This document shows, in pieces, positions 1 through 6,691 of a stretch of 7,144 bases of DNA (position 1 is its first letter; each line of letters begins with the position of its first letter). A program made the position numbers and the translations under genes. The notes below the pieces were generated by a model. That model was not told the origin of the DNA and did not search any database. It was given only the letters and a program-made list of their open reading frames with translations. Source of the stretch: an uncultured Lachnospira sp. (lineage in GTDB: Bacteria > Bacillota > Clostridia > Lachnospirales > Lachnospiraceae); contig CAMZGB010000051.1 in the NCBI GenBank assembly GCA_947306285.1, positions 1 to 7,144 of the forward strand, in the 5' to 3' direction.

Positions 1-176
1 ATCAACACCCTGTCTTTTTCTCTTTTATATGTAATGTCCTAGGCTCTTTGTTATATATGGCAGTGAATAAGGGAGGGGACAGGTGAGTAGGGTTATGACT
101 CTAAGGGAGGCGGGCGCGTTTTCGATTTGCTTAGAGAGGGATATTTGGTGTGATTCTAGAAGCAAGAAAAATAGAG

Positions 177-204
177 CAAAAGTTGTTCACAGAAACAACT
201 TTTG
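177..204 (+). other. Apical hairpin 1 of the giant inverted repeat
   Basis: Bases 177-187 pair perfectly with 194-204 (11 bp), closing a six-base loop CACAGA. It sits beside hairpin 2 at the end of the long helix, so the predicted fold ends in a three-way junction and not in a simple loop. Confidence 0.8.
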
Positions 205-252
205 GGCTGAACCGTGGCGAGTTTTCATCAGAAAACTTGTCACGTTGAAGCC
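205..252 (+). other. Apical hairpin 2 of the giant inverted repeat
   Basis: Bases 214-226 pair with 231-243 around a four-base loop ATCA, with G-T wobbles at 217/240 and 219/238. The basal helix 205-208 with 249-252 is separated from it by a tandem G-A mismatch (209-210 with 247-248) and a short imperfect segment. Both wobbles pair only in the plus-strand molecule. Confidence 0.78.
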
Positions 253-301
253 GTACCTATTTTTCTTGCTGATAGGATTACTTACCAAATACCCTCTCGT
301 T

Positions 302-344
302 GTCATGAGAAAATGCGCCCGCCTCAATTGGAGTCATGAGAAAA
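302..344 (+). repeat. 12-bp direct repeat GTCATGAGAAAA in the 3' arm
   Basis: GTCATGAGAAAA occurs at 302-313 and again at 333-344, offset by 31 bases. Both copies lie on the 3' arm only. The opposing 5' arm pairs with parts of each copy but does not contain two matching copies, so the repeat is not a by-product of the palindrome. Confidence 0.75.
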
Positions 345-380
345 CTCACCTGTCCCCTCCCTTATTCCTTTGCCATATAT

Positions 381-420
381 AATAAAGAGCCCTCGGATAT
401 TACATCCGAGGGCCTTTATT
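381..420. terminator. Bidirectional intrinsic terminator downstream of gene A
   Basis: Bases 389-398 pair perfectly with 404-413 (10 bp, GC-rich) around a five-base loop. AATAAAG precedes the stem and CTTTATT follows it, so a U-rich run follows the hairpin in either direction. On the minus strand it lies about 75 bases past the stop codon of the 487-3855 gene and is its likely terminator. On the plus strand it would end any transcript through the giant inverted repeat. The U tract is interrupted, so efficiency may be moderate. Its left strand can alternatively pair with bases 30-43. Confidence 0.8.
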
Positions 421-486
421 GTAAGAATTATTTCGAATTTGTAAAGCTATTGCTTCACCATCAATTTAACTCTTATAATCATCTAA

Positions 487-3400
487 TTATTTTGCTTTAG
501 ATTTTTTGATTCCACTCCATGCACCATAGCCTGCAGTATTCCAAGCTCTAGCTCTAACGAATAGAGTCTTCTTGCCTTTCAACTTCTTAGACTTAATAGT
601 AGCTTTGAGTTTCTTAACAATCTTCTTAACGATTGCTTTCTTATTCTTCTTAGCGTTCTTCTTAGACTTGTAAACAGCTACCTGATACTTAGTAGCACCA
701 CTTACCTTCTTAAGAGTAACAGTAATCTTCTTAGCAGATTTCTTTCTCTTAGCAATCTTCTTAACCTTAGCCTTACCTGGCTTAGTTACTGCTGCCTTTG
801 AAGTAGGTGCAACTGTAGGTTTAACTGTTGGAGCTGCTGTTGTAGGAGCTTCTGTTGTAGGAGCTACTGTTGTATCCTTAGAAACAACTACTGTAGAAGT
901 TGCTCCTGCTGATTCCTTAGCGCCAAGTGTAGCAACAACCTTGATCTCGTGTGTTCCTTCTGCTAGTGCGCTTGTAGTGTACTCTCTTACGTTTCCGTCA
1001 ACTACTGCAGCTTCTGTACCATCAACAAAGATTTTGAACTTGCCTTCGTTTCCAGCTGTACCATAAATAGTGTCTTTAGTCTGTTCCCAAGTAACCTTAA
1101 CTGTACCGTCAGCCTGAGCTTCTGTAGCTAGTGCTGAAATTTCAACAGGGTCATTGATAACTGAACCAAAGTCAACACTTGAAATGTTAATCTTTGTAGT
1201 TGGTTTTAGTTTGTCAAGGAAGAACTGTACATTTGTATTTGTGTTTGAGTAAACCTTGTTTAGTTTAGGAATTACATATGTATATTTTCCTTTGTAAATT
1301 GGGATAATATATTCAGTATCATCAATAGTTACCTTGATACCATTAGCAGTTCCGTCATCGCCCATTCCGAAGCAATCTTCACTACTATCAATAGTAATTG
1401 ATGTTGAATAGTTTTCACCAACTGTTAATTTACCCTTTGTATATCCATTAAGTGTAGCAATGATTGATCTAGCGCCGAACCATCCTGATGTAGAATAGCA
1501 GTTCATTGTAGTATCGCCCAATGCTGATGGAGTCTCTGTACTATTTGCATAGAATATCTTGCCATATGATTCTGATTCTGCATTAAAGTTTGCATATAGA
1601 GTCCATGCTCCAACCTTAGTAGCCTTTGCATTTTCAACTGGAATCCAATTAGGTTCACTTGGATCTCTAATGAATTCAATCTTCTTAACTCTAATTGTAG
1701 CGTTCTTTGTGAACTCATCTAATACGATAGTAAAGTCATCACTGTTCTTCTGGTATACGAAGTAATCTGTTTCATAAGCAACTTCCTGATTATCAGGTAG
1801 AGACTTGAATTCGTATTCTTTATCACTATCAACAATAAACTTAATGTTATTGTGGATTTCTTCTGATGAACCATCTAGTGATTTAATTTCATCTGATCTG
1901 TTAGCTTCAAGAGTAACTCTAACTTTATACTTGTTAGCTTCTGTCATTTCTTTATCAGCTAAACCAGGGAAATCAATTCTACTAGCTGGGTTATGTGTTA
2001 CATACCAACCAGAAGTAGTTCTAGTCTTAACTAAAACTTTACTGAAATCATCTGTAACTGTCTTGTCATCAAACTTGTAAGAAATCTTACCCCATGAGCC
2101 TTCTTCAACAGTGTCGCCCATTCTAGCGTATAGTTCCATACCTGTTGTTCCAACTGGAGTATATTTCTTGTTAGGGATTGGCTCCCAACCATCATCAACT
2201 ACTTCAAAATCAATGCTTACAAAGCGAAGAACTGTCTTAGGTTCAACTTGATCTAGGTTGAATACACAGTCATATGGTTTTTCTGGTTTCTGTTCTTCAT
2301 ATGTGAATGGATCTAGTTTAACTGTCTTAATGTCGCTCTCATCCTTACATGCCTCAAGTGGGAATGCTAGGTTAGTATTATCAACACTGAACAATACTGT
2401 CTTCTGATCTCCAGAATCATCCATTTCTGTAGCTTTACTTGAGTAATATTTAATAACTGGTCTATATGTACGTCCTACTTCCAATTTATGAGATCCTTCT
2501 GGTGAAAGGAAGTTTGGAAGCATAGCCAATGTAGCCCATGCATTATGCCATCCTGATGATGAACGTACTTTGATAAGTGTATCTTCAGGATTTACAGGTG
2601 TTTCAACACCTTCAGCGTTCTTATATGAAAGAGCACCCCACTGTCCTTCTTCAACTGTTGTGCCAGTACGAGCAAATAGCTGCCATGCACCAACGTCAAC
2701 TGTTGCTTCATTTTCAACTCTTGTCCAGTCAGGATCATTTGCAACAAATGATACGCTCTTAATTACTAATTCTGTATCTGGATCTACACAGTCAAGTTCG
2801 AAATCGATATCTGCTTTTCCTGTGTATTTGAAATCTTCAATCTTAATTTCATTATCGCCAACTGCTAGCGGATAATCATATGCTTTTCCACTTAGGACGA
2901 TTCTAATATTCTTCTGTTTTCCATGCTCATCTTCAGTTGTAGGTTTGTTTGAGTTAATTACGAAAGTACCATCATAGTAATCTCCATTAGACAATCCTGT
3001 TACTGTCTCTGATCCTTTCTTAACCTCAACTGTACTACAGTAATTTGAAAGTCTAGCACTTACTGACCAAGCGTCTAACCAGCCAGAGTTCTTAGTTACT
3101 TTAATTGTAGTATCTGCGATTGACTGACCTTCGTTAGCTACTTTAAATTTCATCTTTCCGTAAAGTTCAGACTTAACTCCATACATAGCAAGTAAATCTA
3201 CTTTACCAGCATGTGTATGTGTAGCTGTTCCGCCAGAATCTGGGTTAAAGTTTGGAACTGGTGTCCACTCTGTAGCTTGTGCTTCAAAATCAACTTTTGA
3301 AATAGTAATCTGAGTATCCTTAGGGAACATTCCTAAGAAGAATGTTACATCTTCAACCTTTAAAGTAGGATCCCACTGAGTGTTTACAGTAGCAAACTCA

Positions 3401-3855
3401 TCATGATCAAACTCATCAGACTTAACTGTAGAAGAACCAGCATTTACTTTAATTCTAAATTCTTTGCCTTCAACAGAAGCAATCAATGTACCTGCTTTTG
3501 TTGTATTAATATCTACTGCTAATTTATATGGCATATCAGCTTTCATCTTATTGCTGTTATAGTTCTTAAGTCTAGCATACATACCATATTCTACGTCATT
3601 CCAATCTCCATTTGGACTGCTGTCCAAATACATAGTAGTTTGGCCTAACTCATTTCCTGTTGAATCATATGACATTTGTGAATAGCCTAAGTCTTTTTCA
3701 TTAGTAGACTTTAGTTCCCATGCACCAACGTTTGTAGCTACACCACTTACTAAAGCAGTTTTAGCATCAACTTTAGATGGTGTGAAAACAAGTCCAGTAA
3801 CGACCATCGCCATTGCGCAAATCACTGAAACAACTCTTTTTAAAAGTTTTTCCAT
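487..3855 (-). CDS. Protein A: secreted five-module beta-sandwich (CBM-like) surface protein with Fn3 and lysine-rich C-terminus
   Basis: This 1122-residue protein is predicted to be exported and to act at the cell surface. Residues 1-31 form a Sec signal peptide (basic MEKLLKR, hydrophobic core, likely cleavage after VDA). Five related modules follow at about 39-200, 217-382, 384-561, 565-742 and 744-900. Each opens with GAW-x-L or similar, then YGK...Y, SGW..A...A.L and L..G..Y, closes with F.LD...P.T.I.I..V.F, and ends in a W-x-x-V-P/E-N spacer. This strand-like order resembles jelly-roll carbohydrate-binding modules of the CBM4/9 kind (inference). An Fn3-like domain (about 902-992, VTW and EGTHEIKV), a Thr/Pro/Ala linker (995-1020) and a lysine-rich domain (1024-1122) complete it. 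No catalytic domain, LPXTG, SLH or membrane anchor is seen. An upstream in-frame ATG at 3915 is rejected: the chosen ATG has AGGAGG eight bases upstream, begins a proper signal peptide, and the predicted transcript starts near 3920. The ligand is unknown. Confidence 0.9.
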   Translation of the reverse strand: MEKLLKRVVSVICAMAMVVTGLVFTPSKVDAKTALVSGVATNVGAWELKSTNEKDLGYSQMSYDSTGNELGQTTMYLDSSPNGDWNDVEYGMYARLKNYNSNKMKADMPYKLAVDINTTKAGTLIASVEGKEFRIKVNAGSSTVKSDEFDHDEFATVNTQWDPTLKVEDVTFFLGMFPKDTQITISKVDFEAQATEWTPVPNFNPDSGGTATHTHAGKVDLLAMYGVKSELYGKMKFKVANEGQSIADTTIKVTKNSGWLDAWSVSARLSNYCSTVEVKKGSETVTGLSNGDYYDGTFVINSNKPTTEDEHGKQKNIRIVLSGKAYDYPLAVGDNEIKIEDFKYTGKADIDFELDCVDPDTELVIKSVSFVANDPDWTRVENEATVDVGAWQLFARTGTTVEEGQWGALSYKNAEGVETPVNPEDTLIKVRSSSGWHNAWATLAMLPNFLSPEGSHKLEVGRTYRPVIKYYSSKATEMDDSGDQKTVLFSVDNTNLAFPLEACKDESDIKTVKLDPFTYEEQKPEKPYDCVFNLDQVEPKTVLRFVSIDFEVVDDGWEPIPNKKYTPVGTTGMELYARMGDTVEEGSWGKISYKFDDKTVTDDFSKVLVKTRTTSGWYVTHNPASRIDFPGLADKEMTEANKYKVRVTLEANRSDEIKSLDGSSEEIHNNIKFIVDSDKEYEFKSLPDNQEVAYETDYFVYQKNSDDFTIVLDEFTKNATIRVKKIEFIRDPSEPNWIPVENAKATKVGAWTLYANFNAESESYGKIFYANSTETPSALGDTTMNCYSTSGWFGARSIIATLNGYTKGKLTVGENYSTSITIDSSEDCFGMGDDGTANGIKVTIDDTEYIIPIYKGKYTYVIPKLNKVYSNTNTNVQFFLDKLKPTTKINISSVDFGSVINDPVEISALATEAQADGTVKVTWEQTKDTIYGTAGNEGKFKIFVDGTEAAVVDGNVREYTTSALAEGTHEIKVVATLGAKESAGATSTVVVSKDTTVAPTTEAPTTAAPTVKPTVAPTSKAAVTKPGKAKVKKIAKRKKSAKKITVTLKKVSGATKYQVAVYKSKKNAKKNKKAIVKKIVKKLKATIKSKKLKGKKTLFVRARAWNTAGYGAWSGIKKSKAK
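490..786 (-). other. Lysine-rich, acid-free C-terminal domain of protein A
   Basis: Residues 1024-1122 hold about 34 Lys and 3 Arg and no Asp or Glu. Hydrophobic residues alternate between the lysine pairs (ITVTL, YQVAVY, LFVRARAW), and the end (YGAWSG) resembles an Fn3 final strand. It therefore looks like a beta-sandwich with a fully basic surface, not a disordered tail. Binding to teichoic acids or other anionic wall polymers is an inference. Lys is encoded mostly by AAG here. Confidence 0.8.
1156..3741 (-). repeat. Five tandem CBM-like modules in protein A
   Basis: These bases encode residues 39-900. The copies are about 155-180 residues long and diverged, so this is a protein-level repeat and not an obvious DNA repeat. 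The most constant positions are SGW in modules 2-5 (S-N-G-D-W in module 1), the Y-G/W-G-K-x-x-Y segment, and the closing strand ahead of the spacers WTPVPN, WTRVEN, WEPIPN and WIPVEN. Module 5 ends without that spacer and runs straight into the Fn3-like domain. Module 4 has the most altered SGW region (SGWYVTHNPASR). Confidence 0.8.
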
Positions 3856-3863
3856 TTCGTTTT

Positions 3864-3869
3864 CCTCCT
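3864..3869 (-). promoter_or_regulatory. Ribosome binding site of protein A
   Basis: AGGAGG on the minus strand lies eight bases before the ATG at 3855. It decides the start in favour of MEKLLKR over the upstream in-frame ATG at 3915. Confidence 0.9.
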
Positions 3870-3926
3870 CTTTCTTCGAAATAACTTTTACATTTGATAC
3901 ATTTTGACAATGCACCCAGTGTCTCC

Positions 3927-3954
3927 ATTATACCAATAATCACGCATTTATCAA
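3927..3954 (-). promoter_or_regulatory. Sigma-A-type promoter of protein A
   Basis: On the minus strand, TTGATA (3954-3949) is followed after 16 bases by a perfect TATAAT (3932-3927). TGG directly precedes the -10, giving an extended -10 (TGGTATAAT). Transcription should start near 3920, leaving an untranslated leader of about 65 bases. The promoter lies just past the terminator of gene B, so A is a separate transcription unit. No operator or riboswitch is evident in the leader. Confidence 0.82.
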
Positions 3955-3985
3955 GCGAAATATGGTAAAAAATGAAGGAATTCAT

Positions 3986-4019
3986 AAAAAAAAGGAACTA
4001 GATTGAATCTAGTTCCTTT
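3986..4019 (-). terminator. Strong intrinsic terminator of the C-B transcription unit
   Basis: Bases 3991-4003 pair perfectly with 4007-4019 (13 bp) around a three-base loop. On the minus strand eight T residues (3993-3986, overlapping the stem base) follow. It begins about ten bases after the stop codon of gene B, a textbook rho-independent terminator. Confidence 0.92.
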
Positions 4020-4028
4020 ATCTCTTTT

Positions 4029-6668
4029 TTAGTAGTAATATGGGTAATATTTACTTGTCTTTTTTAGCTTTCCAACTTTAATTGCGCTCCACTTACCAAA
4101 GACTTTTTTACCATTTGTACCTAGTACATAAGCTCTAGCTTTTACATATACTTTCTTCTTTCCTTTAAGTTTCTTTGACTTAATTGTATATTTAACTTTC
4201 TTTGTATATTTCTTTACTAAAGCTTTCTTATTCTTCTTAGCATTTTTCTTTGTCTTGTAAACAGCTATCTGATAGCCCTTTGCGCCTTTTATCTTTTTGA
4301 GACTTACCTTCATCTTCTTAGCAGAGAATTTTCTCTTGTAAATTTTCTTAATCTTAGCCTTACCAGGAGCCTTAACCTTAGTTGTTGCTGCCTGTGAAGT
4401 AGTAACTTCTGGAGTAGTCTGTGGTGCTTCTGTTGTTACTTCTGTAGGCGCCTCCGTCGAAGGAGCTTCAGTAGTTGGTGCTTGTGTAGTAGGTGCCGCT
4501 GTAGTAGGCTCAACCGGATCTGTAATATCCACGCTCTCAAATGATACTATTGATCCTCTAAGCAATTGGTCAAAATCAAATTGCACGTGCTTGCTGTCAC
4601 CATGATAAATAAAGTTTTTCTCAAAAGTATATACTCCTTGTTCGCCATCTTTGACATCAAAATCGAAATTCTGATTGTCTACAATAGCTCTCAACTGTTT
4701 TGCGTAAGAAACTTTTTTATCATCTGCTAACACTTTTGATTCATCAATCTTAACCTTGGCAACTATTCTGTATCTCTTTCCAACTTCAAGATCACTCAAG
4801 CGACCATTAAGTGTAGCTTTAATAGAGTTTGCTCCAAACCAACCTGAAACACTCTTAAGAATCATTTTCGTACTTGATAATACCGCAGGATCTCCATCAA
4901 TCTCATATCTCATAGCACCGTACTTCTCTTGTTCTGTGTCTGTAATAGCATATAGTGTCCATGGAGTACCTTCCGGTTTGTATGCTGAAGCATTTGGAAC
5001 TTCCTGTGAATTATCATCTGGACCAATAATCTCTAGATTTGAAATATTCAAAATACTTCTAGGTGTTACTTCGTCCAACTCGAATTGAACATCCATACTC
5101 TTCTGATCATCGAATGTGAATTTGTTTCCTGTTATTTCATATAAATCGTATGTATTCTTTCCTGGTTTTAGATTTAAATCAAATGCCTTGCCATTCGCTA
5201 GTACTCTTACTCTTCCATAATTTGAAATAGTATTTCCATAGCTACTTGCATTGATATCAAATTTAACATCATAGTCATCGCCAACAGATAGAACTCTATC
5301 CTTTGTATCTTTAGCTGTTTCTAAATAGTCTGTCAATGTAGCTAGAGCTGCCATTGAAGAAAACGATCCGTTAGAAGTAGTTCTTCTTACCTTGATATCA
5401 TATGCTCCAAGTCCTGTTCCACTGGCATTCTCTCTGTAAGCCATTTTACTCCAGTGAGTATCATCTTGCCATCCAAACAATGTCCATGGTCCAACAGTTG
5501 TATCTTTTTTATTTGGAACATTTGTCCAAGTCTGATCAGGTGTTGTAATTTGAATATCTTTAACTGTAATTTCAGTATTCTTCTGTAAGCCATCTAACTC
5601 GAACATAATCTGTTCAGTATTTTTTTCATGGTCAAAACTGTAACTGTCACCATGTAATTTTATTACATTTTCACCCGCAACTAGTGATTTATAATATGGG
5701 TCTGCTCCTACTATTATGAGCAACTGATCCAAATCGTCTTCTTGAGGAGTTTTGACTGTTCCCTTTGTTGAATTAAGTTTAATAGTAACGTCATATGGAT
5801 CACCTTCATCCAAATAGTCTGAACAATATGTTTTTAGTCTTGCGAAAACAGAATATGCTTCCCAACCAGAAACTGAAGCGGCTCTGATTGAGTAATCTGA
5901 ATACTTAGTAGGATGCTCTACATTTTGTTTATACTTAATAATTCCGTAGTTACCTGTTCCATCAATGAAATTGTTAAACAAATTCCATGGTCCTACAAAG
6001 TAATTGTCATCTTCATTTGGCACTCCATACCATGTGCTTGTAGGATCAACATTAGTTTTTTCAAAAGTGATATCTGTTATTTCAAATTTTCCAGAATATC
6101 CATTAAGCGCATGTCCTTCCAAATCGTTTCCATAACCAATCTGAAGCTCTAATGGAGTTTTAGAAGGAGATACTGTTCCTTCCCAAACCAAGTCATTTCC
6201 AGTACTTGTCTTTGTCTCTTTTTCTAGATTCAAAATACCACCCATTGTTCTCACTGTGATAGGTGCGTGCTCTGTAGATTTATCGGGTGTTTCTTTTATT
6301 GTAAGTTTACACTTATAGTCTTCGCCTTCTTCTAACGCCTTTCCATCTTTGTCTTTACAAAGATTTTTTATGTCTGATGCTCTCCAATAACTTCCGTCAT
6401 AACAGTAAGCATCTAGAGTGGCACTAAAACCTTTTACAGTGTCACAATCACCAAAATATGCAGTGACAGGCCATTTATCACCATACTGGTTTTCTCCTGC
6501 AATTACAGTGTATGTCCATGCTCCTTCTGTACCCTCTGCAGATCCACCTTCCGGTGCAGTTACCGACTTCATAGCAGCACTAACACTTTGTGGTGTAAAG
6601 ACCATACCAGAAATCGCAATTGCTACTGCGCAAAACAAAGCAATTATCTTTTTCATCTGTTTTCTCAT
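4029..6668 (-). CDS. Protein B: secreted four-module beta-sandwich (CBM-like) surface protein with lysine-rich C-terminus and Tyr-rich tail
   Basis: This 879-residue protein is a paralogue of A. The signal peptide (1-31, likely cleavage after VSA) shares the G-x-VFTP...A ending of A's. Four modules follow at about 47-217, 222-386, 389-558 and 564-717, with the family marks: GPW-x-LF or PWTLY openings, YG-x-x-x-Y, SGW in modules 2 and 4, and F.LD...I.I closing strands with WYGVPN and WTNVPN spacers. Module 1 is the most divergent and has four Cys (75, 89, 104, 120). There is no Fn3-like domain before the linker: a Thr/Pro/Glu/Ala linker (718-764) leads directly to a lysine-rich domain (767-868) closely similar to A's, ending in a short tail KYYPYYY. 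The ATG at 6668 has GAGGGAG seven bases upstream, preferred over the ATG four codons later. The gene starts 23 bases after the stop of C, implying co-transcription. No enzyme motif or sortase signal is seen. The likely role is multivalent ligand binding at the surface (inference). Confidence 0.9.
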   Translation of the reverse strand: MRKQMKKIIALFCAVAIAISGMVFTPQSVSAAMKSVTAPEGGSAEGTEGAWTYTVIAGENQYGDKWPVTAYFGDCDTVKGFSATLDAYCYDGSYWRASDIKNLCKDKDGKALEEGEDYKCKLTIKETPDKSTEHAPITVRTMGGILNLEKETKTSTGNDLVWEGTVSPSKTPLELQIGYGNDLEGHALNGYSGKFEITDITFEKTNVDPTSTWYGVPNEDDNYFVGPWNLFNNFIDGTGNYGIIKYKQNVEHPTKYSDYSIRAASVSGWEAYSVFARLKTYCSDYLDEGDPYDVTIKLNSTKGTVKTPQEDDLDQLLIIVGADPYYKSLVAGENVIKLHGDSYSFDHEKNTEQIMFELDGLQKNTEITVKDIQITTPDQTWTNVPNKKDTTVGPWTLFGWQDDTHWSKMAYRENASGTGLGAYDIKVRRTTSNGSFSSMAALATLTDYLETAKDTKDRVLSVGDDYDVKFDINASSYGNTISNYGRVRVLANGKAFDLNLKPGKNTYDLYEITGNKFTFDDQKSMDVQFELDEVTPRSILNISNLEIIGPDDNSQEVPNASAYKPEGTPWTLYAITDTEQEKYGAMRYEIDGDPAVLSSTKMILKSVSGWFGANSIKATLNGRLSDLEVGKRYRIVAKVKIDESKVLADDKKVSYAKQLRAIVDNQNFDFDVKDGEQGVYTFEKNFIYHGDSKHVQFDFDQLLRGSIVSFESVDITDPVEPTTAAPTTQAPTTEAPSTEAPTEVTTEAPQTTPEVTTSQAATTKVKAPGKAKIKKIYKRKFSAKKMKVSLKKIKGAKGYQIAVYKTKKNAKKNKKALVKKYTKKVKYTIKSKKLKGKKKVYVKARAYVLGTNGKKVFGKWSAIKVGKLKKTSKYYPYYY
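4032..4370 (-). other. Lysine-rich, acid-free C-terminal domain and Tyr-rich tail of protein B
   Basis: Residues 767-879 hold about 41 Lys and 2 Arg and no Asp or Glu. The segment aligns with A over its whole length (for example KKNAKKNKKA and KSKKLKGKK are shared). Unlike A, it ends in the 11-residue tail TSKYYPYYY with its preceding lysines. The Fn3-like ending is visible in GKWSAIKVGK. Confidence 0.8.
4518..6530 (-). repeat. Four tandem CBM-like modules in protein B
   Basis: These bases encode residues 47-717. Modules 2 and 4 match the modules of protein A best (SGW followed by A.S..A.L). Module 3 has SNGSFSS in place of SGW and lacks the Trp there. Module 1 lacks SGW and has extra cysteines. 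With the five modules of A, the window shows nine copies of one domain family. Confidence 0.75.
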
Positions 6669-6675
6669 ATCTAAT

Positions 6676-6682
6676 CTCCCTC
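6676..6682 (-). promoter_or_regulatory. Ribosome binding site of protein B
   Basis: GAGGGAG on the minus strand lies seven bases before the ATG at 6668, inside the 23-base gap after gene C. No promoter fits in that gap, which supports translation of B from a C-B transcript. Confidence 0.82.
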
Positions 6683-6691
6683 TAAAATTTA

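Larger units (their letters stand above)
29..405 (+). repeat. 377-base imperfect long inverted repeat (giant hairpin; candidate structured RNA or MITE-like element)
   Basis: The two arms pair almost end to end. Helices read from the sequence are 29-43 with 391-405, 42-62 with 371-391 (20 of 21 Watson-Crick), 65-88 with 344-367 (24 bp perfect), 95-104 with 328-337, 107-123 with 309-325, 134-149 with 284-298 (one bulge at 141), 151-158 with 273-280 and 161-174 with 257-270 (14 bp perfect). The tip carries two further hairpins. Within helices the non-canonical pairs are all G-T on the plus strand (36/398, 50/383, 94/338, 102/330, 118/314, 152/279, 155/276, 217/240, 219/238). None is A-C, so the fold fits the plus strand and not the minus strand. 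The arm contains the motif GGGGACAGGTGAG, similar to short GGGGACAGGT-type repeats I recall from clostridial IS200-like/REP elements (memory, unverified). No transposase lies in the window. It could be a non-autonomous mobile element, a noncoding RNA, or both. No promoter is evident in bases 1-28. Confidence 0.85.

Noticed and set aside
83..382. Plus-strand 99-codon open frame inside the giant inverted repeat
   Set aside because: It lies entirely within the hairpin and starts and ends in its two arms. It shows no family motif and no good ribosome binding site just upstream, and the pairing constraint alone explains the bases.
1559..2875. Several plus- and minus-strand frames of 60-100 codons within gene A
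   Set aside because: They are shadows opposite or out of frame with a clearly coding 1122-residue protein, with low-complexity Ser/Leu translations and no ribosome binding sites.
3856..3915. Upstream in-frame ATG at 3915 as start of protein A
   Set aside because: It would begin about five bases after the predicted transcription start, has no ribosome binding site, and would place 20 polar residues before a proper signal peptide.
3773..3985. Minus-strand 70-codon frame overlapping the start of protein A
   Set aside because: It covers the promoter, leader and signal-peptide region of A in another frame and shows no family features.
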